In this document: in pieces, positions 9,604-23,600 of the stretch
How the letters are laid out: every line of letters begins with the position of its first letter
Position numbering within the stretch: the stretch's first letter is position 1
Source: Augochlora pura
Taxonomy: Eukaryota; Arthropoda; Insecta; Hymenoptera; Halictidae
Direction: 5' to 3'
Length of the DNA stretch: 64,000 nucleotides
Assembly: GCF_028453695.1 (NCBI RefSeq)
Contig: NC_135782.1
Location: 7,688,001 to 7,752,000 of the forward strand
Made by a program: the position numbers and the translations under genes
The notes under the pieces: generated by a model
What the model saw: the letters and a program-made list of their open reading frames with translations, nothing else
What the model was told of the DNA's origin: nothing
Database searches by the model: none

Positions 9604-12439
9604 CTGGAAACAGAATTTCGAGATTCAAATCGATGCTGCGATTGTTCTTTGCTAAAGAATTTCGCGAAATGTCCAAGTAATCTACAATCACTGTTAAGGT
9701 TACATAGCTACATTGACTGATCTTTGTTCGTTATTACCAATACAATTCTACGTCAGACAGAAAATTTATATTTATTATGTAGGAACCTTTACTTCAATGT
9801 TTAATATTAATGTAGATGGGTAGAATTTAACTTCAATTTGAAAGATGCGAGTGTCGTTCATATTTAGTAGATCGTAAACGTAGTTAGTAGATCGTGTCCC
9901 AAATCTTCATGAAAGAGTCTGACAAGATATTATAGGGCAAAGGGTTAATATTATATGGGATGAATTATTTTTTTAAATCAGCAAATTTGCTGATAGATAT
10001 GCTTTGATATTTCAGGTTGATGGTACTGTCAGTCGTCGTCAATATTGTTATTGATTATTTCGAAGCCCTTATATAAGTAAGACGTATACGTCATATTGTG
10101 AAAAAAGCAAAATTATTTGATAAAATTTCAATATATTAGCATGTAACTTGAAAGTTATATAAACCCATAGAAGGTTAGGGCTCGAAGGATGTACCTTATG
10201 GAGGCTGATGTTATTTTGTGATTAATTCAAAAAAATCAAGCATAAGCATATTTCAAAATATAACTTTAATCCTTGAGTGACCCCTGTTCGCTCTTTGAAG
10301 GTTAAAACGAAATAACTTTTCCAAAATTCGACTAATTGATCTGATCTCTCACTCCAATAGAAAAATTAAAAATGATATTTTAGTAATTGTATAACAATCT
10401 AGTCCATTAGTCGCGTCAGAAATATATAAGTCATTTAGTCCATTTTTGAAAAACTTATTGCTTTTTAAAAGATGTTCGAATATATTTTGCTAGGGGTAGT
10501 TTCTCTTTTGTTTTCTCAGATCCTGTTTAAAAATTCTTCTTTTAATTTGTCGTCTAATAATCGAGATAAAAGTTCACATGTTTCATTAATGTCCACAGAA
10601 AAATTAAATTGTCTGGAACCTATTCCCAAAATTATAAAAGATTCGAACATTGAATGTTCGAGTGTTAAACGAACCTACGGAGCAAGAAATTATTGATTGC
10701 GTTAAAAATGGCAGAAAACAGCTGATCGTGATGCAGGAAGTGCAAGCGCGATAAATCAACGGATGCTCGTTATCCACAGTTTTCATTTTAATTACTTCCA
10801 CGCGTGTCATGGAAAAACTTAAACGCAGCGTAATAATAATTTAAAATACTGCAACAACGAGACGATTTCATATGAATTTGTGTTTGAAGATTCGTCGAGT
10901 ACGCACGATATTTAGTACGGGTTGGCTGATATTTCCGATCATACTTCGAATTGTTAAAAAACAAATTGCGGCGGTACTTCACTCGAAGTGCACTACAGAT
11001 TTGCAAAGTTTTAACGGAACTGAAATTTTCGGTTCATCGAAATTTTCTCGTAAATGTGTTAATGAGTTATTCTATATTTTGCCTCTTCAGAATTAAGATC
11101 TGAATTTTTAATTCGTGGTATAAATGAATGATAGGTAACATAGGAGTATTATATTCTGTTTAATTATTATCTCTTTGTACTATTTTTGACAACTCAAATA
11201 AAAGTAGAATAAAATAGAACATATCATGGCTTCCATCAACTTAGAATTTGCTGAGATAATAACTTTTTGAAAAAAATTAAATTTTCTTTTTTTGAAATCA
11301 ATAACAATCTTTTTTGAGAATACTAACAAACATTTCTCAAAAGATTTTCAAGATAAATAAATATCTCGAAAAATGGTTCTTGAGTCAATCTCTATCAATC
11401 TTATATTATATTAGGTCATTTTAACTAATCCTAATTCGTAGACAGGTCAAGGGAACGTAAACACAAATTGCATTACTATGGAGCGTTAAGGGAGAATAAT
11501 GTGCGACGCATAACATTGCACAAAATAATTTATGCAACTGGAATTTGCCGCTGCCGCGCAATATTTATCACTTAATTGTTTCGAGTAATTTATTTTATCG
11601 AAGCTTATCGTACCGAGATAGTGTTCGCAATACTGTGTCAACAAACAGTTGATCTTATTAATTCTCCACAGTCAGCAGTGACGAAAGCGATTACGATTTA
11701 GAATGACATCGAATGTCAAATAACTGCGTAATACGAGACTGAGCAACAAACAACATTCAGTCTCCTTTCGATAGTATTTGCAACGCAATATATTTAGTTA
11801 TTTAATTATTTAGCAATATATTAATGGTACTAATAGCATACTAATATTAAAACAAATGAGATTCTGACACTTGAGAGCATACACTTTAAATCAAACTTGT
11901 TTGTTTAGATCGCTTCACGTGCATTAACGAGTTAACAAAATTTTCAATCAATATAAATCTCACTATTCAATTTTTCTTCAAAGAATTGATAAAATCATGC
12001 ATATCATGCAGTACGCCTTCAGTTTTTATAACACCGTTCAATGATATTCACATAATTTTCTATATCAAACTAACGTCTCGTACGGACATGAAGAGACTAA
12101 TTTCCATAAAATCATATCTTTAAATGTATAGCTACTAGTATCATTATAGGCAGTATAAATCTACCTAGTACAATTTCTAGGCAATTCATAGTAATTTTAT
12201 TCGCACATTTTGCAAACAGTGTACAATACAAGCGAATAAAACTGTTTCTGCTATCCATAGATTTCCGATCCTCCCATTATTTCTTTCAGACATCTATTCG
12301 ACAAACTCGAACAACAACGGAATACCGAATTAACTGTAATTATGTAAAAAATATTGCAAGTTAAAAACAATGACACCTCGCGAAAACAGCAGAGTTCCTT
12401 CTTGATATGCCGGAAGTGTAAAACAAAAACATCTCATAC
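9604..12439 (-). other. Putative leader intron
   Basis: AT-rich, without a credible open frame. Contains a solo TTAA-type element end at 9942-9948 and a short palindrome (TTCGAACATT with AATGTTCGA) at about 10641-10662, next to a TTAA. Its status as an intron depends on the candidate exon at 12440-12692. Confidence 0.35.
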
Positions 12440-12692
12440 CCGTCCATGTGGGGCACGTGGTAGCTTCCTCTATCTCTGGTGAAATACTTCCTAGAAATCT
12501 GCGAAGCGAAACTGCGGCGAGATCTAGCGTAATCGCTGGTCATCGCTTTCGATGTCACTGCGTATATTACAAGAACTCGATAGTTCCTTTCTATTGAATT
12601 GATCCGATTCACCACAGCAAACAAGAACCACTATCTTTAATACACCTCGATCGACTCGTCATCGGCGATCTCACAACTCTCGTTTCTGATCA
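12440..12692 (-). other. Candidate 5' untranslated first exon of the LRR gene
   Basis: A GC-richer patch ending CACATGGACGG on the minus strand, followed by donor GTATGAG at 12439. A TCAG initiator-like sequence sits at 12689-12686, next to the GC-rich island. With the acceptor at 9604 this would give a 2.8-kb leader intron. An 87-codon open frame crosses it but has no recognisable domain. The link to the LRR gene rests only on order and splice consensus. Confidence 0.3.
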
Positions 12693-12699
12693 ACGATCG

Positions 12700-13690
12700 T
12701 GTACACACCCAGTCCGTTTAACTTCTGCGATCCGCGTTTCGATTCACTTCACAGCAGCTGACGAGATATCTTGTTGTCGGCGCACCTGACAACCGCACTC
12801 GACGTTTATCGCGCGAAGACGTTCGCCGGTTATCGACAGGTAGCCGTCAACGGCGGAACCAACCGCCCGCGGATAACTGGTCCCAGGTCCGAGCCGGCGA
12901 AGCTTTTACCTTTTCGTATGAATCGGTATCACACGGCACGTACGTGTTAATCGGCCGGGGGCACGGGCTGCATCGGCAATTTGCGGAGCTCTGCTCGATT
13001 CACTCGGAGCTGGCCAAACACGGCTCGACGACAATCGGAACGAATCGAAAACAGTCGGGTCGGAATGAACGTTAGGGTGCCGTAGGAGGCAATTAGGTCG
13101 GGGATTTCGTACCTGGGGGATTTGAATGGCCTAGGATCTCCTGGGAGCAGCAGACTTCGATCGCTTCGACGAAGACTGTGCGCGTGTTCGGACGGTTAAA
13201 GGGAAAGGAGCGTGGAAGACGATTCTGATGGGTCCAAGCCGGAGGAGAGGATCAGTCGACTACCTTGACCTAGGAGTCGGGGATTACTATACCGAAAGAT
13301 CACGAATGAGGAGCCGATGGGCGTCGAGGCGCTTCGGGAGTAGTCCAGAAAGCTATCGTTAGTGCCGGCCTCTGCTCCGCACCGCTACGCTGGTGACCTG
13401 GGTGTCCGTTGGCATCATCATTGCCCGGCTAATGGGCAGCTTCCGTCAAGGGGATCATGGGATACGCGGCGACGGCTGCCGCAACGTGGTGCGACGACGT
13501 CATCGGAGATCTTACGATACTCTGGGAGAGTGGAGAACACCGCCAGCGTTTATTGGTCCTCCTCTTTCAATCTACGCTGCTCAAGCTCGGTCAAGGAACG
13601 ACAGCCACCGCAGCAATTTCTTTGATGCTTTGTGCTCGGACGCTCGTCGCGGACGGCAGGAATGCAACTGAATGATAATAGACGTAGACA
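12700..13690. promoter_or_regulatory. GC- and CpG-rich island, possible promoter region
   Basis: About 1 kb markedly richer in GC and CpG than its flanks, directly upstream (on the minus strand) of the candidate leader exon. Three overlapping frames stay open on the plus strand at 13362-13675, as expected from low stop-codon density in GC-rich DNA. None resembles a known protein. Position suggests promoter or enhancer sequence of the LRR gene, possibly shared with a neighbour; no TATA box is obvious. Confidence 0.3.
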
Positions 13691-16600
13691 GAGCGGGGCC
13701 GGATCGCGATCGTTGCGATAGGACTTCCATTATTTGTATGCAACACGGTCTAGCATTTTGGCGGAACTGGCCGCGCGCGGTGCATGCGAGAGATTATGAG
13801 AATTAATTTTTTATTAACTCGCTTCGTAATGGGGAAGTCTATTTACAGTGACAAGTTATATTATCGTGATTAAGATAATAACGAAAGTCACTATTTAATT
13901 GTCGATTATCTATTTTAACAGAATTTAACAAATCTGAATAATTAATCGGTTATATTATTTTTAATCTGTTTAAATTACTAAAAGATACGGTACATTTTTA
14001 TTTAATTATTAATTGGTATGATGACAGAGTGTCTGGAGAGATCAGGATCAAACTTATGCAACGCGTTAAAGAGTTGAAGCAAATACAAAAAGTTCGTACG
14101 AACATACATATGTCCGAATGTAATTTATATTTCGTTTCACGTTTACATTTCAGTTTTAATTAATAATATTTTTTAATATTCATTATAGAATAAACATTAT
14201 ACGATTGTTATCTAGAGGGCGACACGTAATTTAAATGATTAAAGCATTCGGTAATGAGCGCTGGTTGCAAAGTACCGAAATGATCAGATAATACGTAGCC
14301 ATAGAGTAATTCGAAAGTTTATGACCCCGCTTTATTTTCTGTTTCCGTGGCTTTAATCACGTCACTGAATTTCTTATCTCCGTCTGAAATGCATTTTGCG
14401 AGTAGTTAAAATGATTTCGTAGATATAATCAGCCTTTCGCGAGACGTAGCGTCTCGCGACTCGGATTTACCGATACAACTACAGTAACGGGCAGAATTAT
14501 TCGCGTAACTTTTGAACCGCAATATTTTGTTTAAAACTGAATTGTGTGGTATGTATATTTTTAGATGGTACAAGTAGACTAGAAAACTAATCTACTAGAC
14601 AATGATTAAAATATGGTTTTAAATTTAGCTATTACTTGGAATGACAGCAAAAGAAATAAGAGACTCTCATTTAACTTTTTTAATTGAGCTTTTAACGAGA
14701 ATTAAAATGTATTTTATATATTTTGAAAATCGAAGAAGGTGAAAAAAAGGTTGAACTTGCTATTTAGATTTGTATTTCTTGCAGATGACATAAGCAATCT
14801 TTATTTTGCATGTAAATCCGCAGTCGATTTACAACGATAATGTAATAATTAGACCGTAGATTTTAATGCCAAATATAAATTGTCTGAGTCAATTAAAAGG
14901 AAACAGAGGTCCAATAAAAACGTGTTCCCGCTGTTAATAATTTTAGTGAGTCGAGAATGGTATAACAACAGTCGTAAATTCTTCGTTTTTTCCGTTGTTT
15001 CGTATTTTAGCCCCTAATATCTTTTTCATAAATGCATAAAAGAATAGCAAGAGTGGAAAAGAACGTCGACGAAATAAAATTATTGTCCACGCGTGGACGT
15101 AAACGAAAAAGTAATTGCGCTTATCGCCCGCTATATAAAAGTAATAATAATAACCAAACAAGATTAACCCCCAAGGAGGAGAACGGGGTTGGTCGAGTGG
15201 GTCGCGCGACAGTTCAATTCTTATTTCAAAGGTTTATCGAACCTGCCCAATTTGAACGGGCTTTGAACTAATTTTCGTCACGAACCCCGCTAATCTGTAG
15301 TCTGTCACGTAATTTTTCTGCTTTACATAAAATAACTGCTTCGAAATTCCCGCGGGGCACGTAACGAACAAAAAGCCCCGGAGACGGGACACAGAGGTTG
15401 CGACGAGCTTCCACGGCAAGAAACCGCCGCGGCTAGCATTATTTTCCTGCGGTTACAGACGTAATTGCGATTCACCGGATCGATCGCACTCCGAAATGCA
15501 TTATCATGCGCTTCGAAGCTGTTGCTCGAGGAAGATTCCGAAGTAGTGACGGGAACAGGGGATACGCGACTAATTGAATCCGTCTACAGGATGGACTTCG
15601 GAGTGAAAAATTCAATCCGACGTGTAACAAGAGCTTTTATCTTGTTACCCTGTTGGACTTTATCCGGATAAAGAATTTCTTTTATTGAAGAGAATCGTTC
15701 TTTCACGTGACATTCGCTTGTTCACGCTGGCCAGTGTGACGTATCGTTGGCTTTCATTAAATAGTATGGCCAGATCCACGCGCTTAACAGTAAGCCTAGC
15801 GACATTTTATAATATACAGTAGAATCTCTATTAACCGAGCTGGAATTTTTTCAATCTTTATTATTTTTAGATTTTTCATTATTCCAAGTGATAAGGATGA
15901 AATCCTAGAAAGACCTTAATCTCGATCTATCATTTTATATAAAAAGAATTGAACTGTCAATTTTGAATTCGGATAATCGATAAACCGTACCCATTTCTAC
16001 CGAACGCGGTGGTATCACCGGTTTTTAAGTAAACGTGATATTCTGTCCCGGTTTATTGCAGATGATAGACAATTTAGCACGGATAATAAAACACAATAAA
16101 ACACAAAATAACTTTTACGTAATAATTTGAAAATATTCATCTGCTGCGCTTCAGGTATATACGTTTTTTTAGAGTGATGACTCTAGAATTTCAGACAATT
16201 ATATTTTCTTCAGTAATTCATTTGTTATTCAAATCGAAATAAAAATTATTATACGTCACATGTTTGACAGATAGGGGATCTCTCTATTAAATGTTTTCCA
16301 CAAACATATTTTTTACAGGTACAAGAGACATTTGTAGTTTTATTTTTTTTTCGTAATATCAAATTTCATGTTTCTCGTGTTTCATAAATTGCAGTGGAAT
16401 CTGTTGATGCGTTTCCCCCGTTCCATTTCTTGTTTCTGTGAATTTTTATATTCAGCGGTATTCTACTATTTTTAATTTTTAGCCGGAAATTTTACGCGAA
16501 CAATTATAATTTTATGCGCTATTATTGTTTGAAACTGTACTCATCACGATGAAATAAACACAAAAAAGAGTGACAAAATAGAGTGACATTTTCGTTGGGA

Positions 16601-17391
16601 ATACTAATAGCAATAATAAGTTTACGATTTCAGCTCAGACATTATTATAAAAGTTCATAATAACGTACAAGTATAGCTATGAATTCCAACATTTATGTAT
16701 CATTTTATTCTCTAGTATATGACAACTAATTAAAAGTTTTACGTGTTTAGTAAGGTTTGTAGGAAAATAAAACCTTAAAAAGATGTTGATAAAATTGTAA
16801 ATGATTTTAAATGTATGCAGTCATATCTATGTCAAAAAAATTATTCGAGTGTTAATGCTAAAGGGTACAGTAACTTAATTTATTTTATATTGAAACTTTG
16901 ATTGAATCACATATTGCTACTAGGATTTCGTGCAAGTAGATCAAACGTAGTTTAAACGTAGAGCGAACGTAGATGAAACGACATTAAATATGTCAATCTA
17001 TGTACCATAACAACAACTTCAAATTCGTAAAAAATAGAAAAAATTAATTGTGCATAATATCCGCAGTCTAATTACGATAAAAATGATGAAAAGTGTAAAT
17101 AAAATGAGTAAATACTTGTGGATCTTGATGAGTTTTATTACTCGGATTCTGTCTTTGTCATAATTAGACTTCGGTAGCATGTAAATGAACAACATTTAAT
17201 TATATTATTATCGTACGTTCTCTGTCCAGAATTTTATAATTAATGTAATATCTTTACTTCGGATCTGCGCGGAATAATTGATGAAATACAAAACTTTCAC
17301 AAAGCTATGCAGTCTACCTGTTTCTCGCTAACAATGTACGGAACGAATTTCGATTATTTTCGATGTTTCATTATTTCTCGAAGCAGATTCT
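13691..17391. other. Gene-free stretch
   Basis: Mostly AT-rich. Contains a perfect 10-bp-stem hairpin at 14437-14459, a 14-bp palindrome at 15085-15098, a GC-richer patch at about 15160-15680 and two loci of the CCGCAGTCTA motif (14816, 17061). No coding gene recognised. Confidence 0.5.
14437..14459. other. Perfect hairpin, 10-bp stem and 3-nt loop
   Basis: TCGCGAGACG, loop TAG, CGTCTCGCGA. A GC-rich stem in AT-rich surroundings with no mismatches. Function unknown. Confidence 0.7.
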
Positions 17392-17436
17392 TTAACACTC
17401 GATTTCGTTAAGATTCCAAACGGTGTAAGAGCTTAC

Positions 17437-17643
17437 TTGAAACCATAAACTACCGTGCTCCAACCCCTCCAAAACTCTCGGGCCATCAGAAATCCCCCAA
17501 GACTTCTGTAACTCTTGATAGCCATGAACCACCGACATCCTAGGCTCCCTAAACCTGCCGAAGCTAAAATGATCCAATTTAAACCACCTTTCGGCGTGCT
17601 GAGCAAATAGCTTCCACCGGCTATACAAGTTACGCAATTCCTA
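17437..17643 (-). other. Unassigned open stretch, possible exon of unknown gene
   Basis: On the minus strand a stop-free stretch of about 69 codons, GC-richer than its flanks, ends at a good donor (CAA then GTAAGC at 17436). The translation is rich in W, F, G and charged residues (RWKLFAQHAERWFKLDHFSF) and looks less like random AT-rich translation than its neighbours. There is no ATG at its start and no convincing pyrimidine tract before TATAG or GGTAG. I recognise no family. It may be a lone exon, a decayed gene piece or chance. Confidence 0.2.
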
Positions 17644-20600
17644 CCGAAGTCTCTCGTTGGTTAATCGTGACATGAAACATGCATTATTGCATACGTGGGC
17701 ACAGGAACATTGTTGTCGTCATAATTGAACTACGATATTTTTGATACCTTCGTTGAGAACTTCATAGACGAAACGATGAAAATATCAGGACCATTATACA
17801 CCAAATTTTATGTTATTAATTGTAAAATATTAATATTACTATTTAATCATATAATAATAATAATAATGGGATAAAGAATGAGTAGTAAGAAGATTAATTT
17901 AATATTTAATGTATTTATGTACAAATTAGCTAGATTAGATATAAAATAGTAGGAACGTTTAAAAGATTTAATAACACGGTTGCATTATTTTCAAATGAAC
18001 TAAGAAATTTAGGATAGAAGTATTTTAACTAATGCAGACTATTTTTAATAAATTTATAACATTGTATATTTTGATCAGTCTTAAAGTGTAAGATAATAAA
18101 TGTATAGTGAATAATTGTATGCAAATTATTTCCTTAAAATGTGAGAACAAGTATAAAAATGTGTAATAACAACTGACAAGTGAAATTCTATTCGCAACAT
18201 GTCTCATTTTAAGCAAGTATAAATACCTGTTGGGTAAATAAATGTTTCCACGGGAAACAATTTGAGACAGGCGTGCGTACTTGTCGTACAAATAAATGTT
18301 CGCACAGAATTTCAAGCCAGCACAAACGTCTCCAACATACACAGAATAAGGCATAAATAATTTCCACCGTATGAATGTCGCATTTAATGCAACGCAAGAA
18401 CAGAATGCCAAACTAACTTCCTCCCTGGGTATCTAACATCCAACAAGTAACATTCAAACCACAGGGGAGAACTCAATTAAAACGAAACCACAGGAATCCG
18501 TAGCGAAGACAAACAATTTGATTCGTTTCTTCCCTGAAATTCTATTCCTCGCGTTTGATAAAACTTCCCGCGTTCTAAGTATAATAAACTTCGTCGCATA
18601 AACTTCGAGCCGGTTCTTTGAATATGTTTGCTCAACTCTATGAATTTGAGGACCTAATTATCAAGTATCTTCGAAGGAACAACATTCATTATGGTTTTAC
18701 CCAACGGGAAGTTATGGCGGCACGAGTCCTGTAATAATGGTTTCCAGTAACTGTGGAATTTTCGGTTCGTCGTTCGCTCGAGTTATTCTTCGATAATATT
18801 ATAGTAATTCGAGTTGTTCGCACAGTTTTACGCAATAAATATTTCAGAATCAGCAACAAATATTTCAGAATCAATTAGTGATTATGTTGCACACAAATGT
18901 TTCTTGCGCATTGTAGATTTCGCAGCAATAAATGAGCGACCGGTTAATTAAAACGTCGTAGGAAGCTGCATTTATACAGCCTGTACTAACCTGTTAGCTG
19001 TTGCTAATTTCATAATAATTATGTATGTCTTTTTATTTCAAGACTCGAAGTTTCGATATGCAAATATTCAAAATGTTTTTAAGTTTACGAACATGTTTTC
19101 ACCAAAATTGCACTTTTAATAGCAGATTTTTTCGAATAACAAGTATATTCGTCATAACGGAAGCACAGCCAGCTGATTAAATGGAAATGCTTATTGGAGT
19201 GTTTATAAAACGTTTTTAAGAGGAAAGTAACATACTGTAATTAAAAGGTAGAAGTACCAATTTCCTTTCAAGAAGAAAATCTCGAGGAAAATATGGTTGG
19301 TTCGACCCTAGAGATTAGAAGGTTTAAAGTTTAAGGTATGCTGTTTCGGGACGTTTATATTTATATATAAAAAGTTAATATAATAATTAAAAATAATAAT
19401 TTTATATTTAAAACTGAAATATAAAAGAGCGTTTAATAACGTTTACGAAATGATAAAAGAACGTTATTGGAATAAAAATACATGTTTAAAATTCCGCGAA
19501 AGTTTATTGACTTTCCCTGTTAAGCATGCTAGTGTTAAATGAAACTTAGGTAAAGTCAGATAAATTTCTTGCTGCGTATATTAAAAATAACACTGCAGTA
19601 TTAATCTATTAGTGCTATGTTTCGGCTTTAAACGATACAGCAAGATTACAATAGGTCCGTGCTATTCTTCTCCAATGTTACCAACAGTTCGATCGATTTT
19701 TGTACAACGCTAGACAATTAGGTCAGCACCATGAATTATATCTTCGCAGTTTCCCAACATCGTCCGCGAGTCTTTTCATGTTCTTGGCTTTCCACAACCT
19801 TCTGTTTAATATTCCCTGCTTTTCATATTTTTTCCAAGGGTCACGCGGTCCTCGCTACCCTTGGTGTACGTTTAGCAACGAACTTTGTTACGAGCCCCTG
19901 CACTTTTTCTCGTTACGGTTTTCACCACTTTCTGAGTTTTCCGACGCAGTACTGTTTGTGTCTCCTTCGTCGGCTCTTCCATTTTATTCCTGTTAGTCTT
20001 CTCCTTTTTCTGTCACATTCGCTGAAGATTGGCATAAGGGCAATTCTTGTTTGAACTCTTCCTTCCCCTCGTATAACTATTTCGAACAATGCCAATAACA
20101 ATGTCATAAGAAGATTCCATCGGAAGGTGTACAGCAAAGAAAGTAGTCTCATTTTATAAATATGTATACAGTGTTCAATTTTTAGACATATCGTTCCTTA
20201 ATTTAGTTGTATACCATAAATGTATTAAACACTTAGATGCGTTGCTAATTAATCCTGTACAGGGTTATACAGTATGGTTATTATAATGTTTTCTTCATAA
20301 ATAACTTGAGTCTTTTATCAAAGAACATTATTCAGTGAAAACTATTGTCACTAAATTATATTCATGGAAATGTTGCAGTAATTTCTATACGTCTATCTGG
20401 GATGTATTCCTTGAATTAGGGAGGTAATTTAGTAAGTGATCGTTTTGCACAGAACAGAGCATCGCATTCTTAGATTACGCTGTCATGTTACTCTTTGTTG
20501 ATCGCTAGACCCAACCCTTCTTTTGTGGATTCCACGCGGTTTACTGCATCACTATATCGTTACCACCAAGTATACCTCGGCTCCTTTATCGAGGAACTGC

Positions 20601-23600
20601 CTTTATTGAGCGTTACTGTCAGCCATTACAAGTGTACAGATTCCAGAAACGAGCAACCCTTTGATAACAAGGAACATCCTACATAGTCCTGTATCAAGAT
20701 AACGCGAAATTTACATGCAATTTCTATTAGCTCGATAACGTTATCATCTTTGCCAGTGTTATACTCTTTGGTAAGAGTCTAATTGTTTATTGTTAAGTCC
20801 TGGTCTGCGGCAAAGCGAACGGCCATTACAAAGCCGACCGTAGCGATGGCGTTATTCGATTCCCTCGAGTTGATGTAATTCGTTCCACTGTATTTCTGTA
20901 AACGTCTGCATGTATTTGTTTAAATATTGGGTTTGCCGGAACGTTCGCGTGGTTCTCGGATATACTTGAAGTTTGGCTTTCCGAAATGCAATTAATTTAA
21001 GTTTGTTTGTCTAAAGAAGATAGCAGTTTGACAGGTAATGCTTTCACTTGGAATCGTATCCAAAGATTTCGGTGATTTAATTAGCAAAGGCAGAAATTGA
21101 AGCATTAATTATTTTAAAAATCACTATGTAAAAGATGCGAAAGACCGTGCGTAACAACGGCCAATACATAATTAAATAAAGATATTTCTTCATACAAATA
21201 ATTCTTTATATTTACTATTTAAAAGACGCGCGAACTTTTCGGTCAACTTAACCAATCTGAAAATTTTATTTGGTAATTTATTTCGAAATTTTATTTTCTT
21301 GGAAACGCATTTTTATCTTGCGTTTTTCTATTAACGTATCACATATAAACATTTAAATCGAACGCAATCAAAAGACATTCAGCGTGAGTAGCGATAAGCA
21401 GCATCGAGCGGAAGGAACTATAAACGAATCGGAATATCCCGATAACTTTGAGCGTAGATTTGAAAACAATTTCCCAATGGGCAATCAATTAATACAACTA
21501 TTTAAACGAGGGGTTAGCGGCGTTCCTTCTGACTCGCGTTTATTGCGCGGCTTCATCGAATCGATTCGTTCCCGTTCTCGTGAGCGGTGCCTCGCCAAAT
21601 TGTACAATCTACCAGACGGCGCATTCTGTTAAATCGAGTGATGCCGACCGTATGGAGACAGCGAAGTTCGGTTTCGCTAACAATTTTGCTTTAACCATGT
21701 TCCATACACAGTGTGTTCTAAAAGTAAAGGGAAACTTATAGCTTGTTTCTTCCATAAATCGACGACATTCAGAAACATTGCCCCTAACAAGATCATTATT
21801 TTTTAATTCTTTCAAAAATATGTTGTAAGTAACACGAGCACAATTAACTGTATAATTATCAGATTAAACATTGAATTTTTCATTTAGAAATAGTCTAAGT
21901 AAAAGAACTTTTTCTATTTATAAATCAAGGAAATAAAAGAATCAAATTTTTGTAAGGGAAAGAAAAATGAACGAAATAGGAAATGGAATAAAAAAGCTGT
22001 AGCAATTGGTCAGCTCGCAATAACTAGCTCCACTACCCTATTCCATTTTGTGTCGCGCGTTTCTCATAAATAAAAGTGCAGTGCATCGTATTGCACGGTA
22101 TCCGAGCACGTGCATCGCGCACAGATGAAAATGTAATAATAATTCCCTTCCATGCGGTGTACCAGTTAAACGGGCAATCGTAAAATTTGCCGAGCATTTC
22201 TGGTAGCAGTGATTAGAAAGCGCTGGTATGTCGATTTAAGCGTGACGCACACGGTTTTATGAACTTGGTGAACGACCCCGGTCAAACTACGAACTGAACT
22301 TTATTACGGTACACACGGAACTTGAGCACACAACCGGTAACGAGATAACTTGCGGGTCATGGGTCACAGGCCGCAACCAGATAATGCGCTGGTATAATGG
22401 GCCGGCAAGTACAAGAACACCGTGAACCATATCTCGTAAAACATATATTAACGTGAAATCGGTATCGAGAACTGGCCTAGATAGTGCTGACAATGATTTT
22501 CTAGGTACGTTTAGGGAATCGGGTGATACCAGCAAGTCGTGCTGCTTAACCCCTTGCCAGATTCGCGATGAAGATTTTTAATATTTTTATTTTGTACATT
22601 TCACATTTTCCGGTGCTTATTGCATTAAAGTACCGTGCTGGAAGTGAGATTTTCATAAATTAAATAAAGTTACCTTCCAAACAATCTTCAAAGCGATGAA
22701 GATTTGACAAACAAATGAAATAGTTTTAGCTCCCTCTTGAAATGGAGAGTAACCTTTGCATTTAATATTTTTCTCAAAAATGCATTGTTTTCGAGATATT
22801 TACATTTCAAGCTTTGAAACGAACACCTCGCGAGTTCGCAATAATAATGATAAAGTTAGAGTACCCGTGCAAGCGAGAGATGAAACAGTATTACGAAAAT
22901 GGTCTCGATGGGAGGCTGCCATACCGTCGCGGTTAACAATAGAGAACATAGCATAAAAGGGAGCTTGTCTTTCTTGTTTTTGAAAGAATTCTTCCCTCAA
23001 CGCAACGTTTCGTCCGCAGCGTTCAGCGTCCCCGCGGAAACTATTATAATTTGAACGGGACGAGGTCAAAGGGCCGGAGTGATGAACGCCGTCATTTTTA
23101 ATTATGCGGCGCACGGTATTGATTCAGCGTTACACGATGCTAATGTTAATTGATCGGCGCTCTCGCTACGTTCGGAGTCCGAACGCATGCTAAAAGAATC
23201 GCGACTCAACGTTGCATTTCCATCGATCTTTTATTCATGCGAGGCCTGCATTTTTCCAGCGTTCGCATGCGACGGAAAAACGTCTCTGCCGAGTCAAATC
23301 ATTCGGAGATGCGTTCTCTATGTTGGTATCTTTTGTCGAACTGTGGACGGTCATCTGCCTGTTTTCCAGAGTTGATACAATATTTTTGCGGAAAATAGAC
23401 TAATATCTCGATATGCACGTATCTTTTTCAACCCCCTCTCGAAGTTGAGGGCGAAAATGCTGATTTGTTCGAAAGTAATTTAATTTGATACATATATCAC
23501 AAAAGCACTCGGTTACGTATTTTGCCGTTAAAAAACAGGACTTCTTATTAAATAATATTTACCTTAAACACTGAAAAATCGCCTGTCATTTCCTTGTGAA

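Noticed and set aside
18025..18411. 128-codon open frame on the minus strand
   Set aside because: AT-rich translation without domain, signal or conserved motif.
19700..20150. Overlapping frames of 98 and 107 codons (plus) and 76 codons (minus)
   Set aside because: All come from one CT-rich stretch; three competing frames and no recognisable protein.
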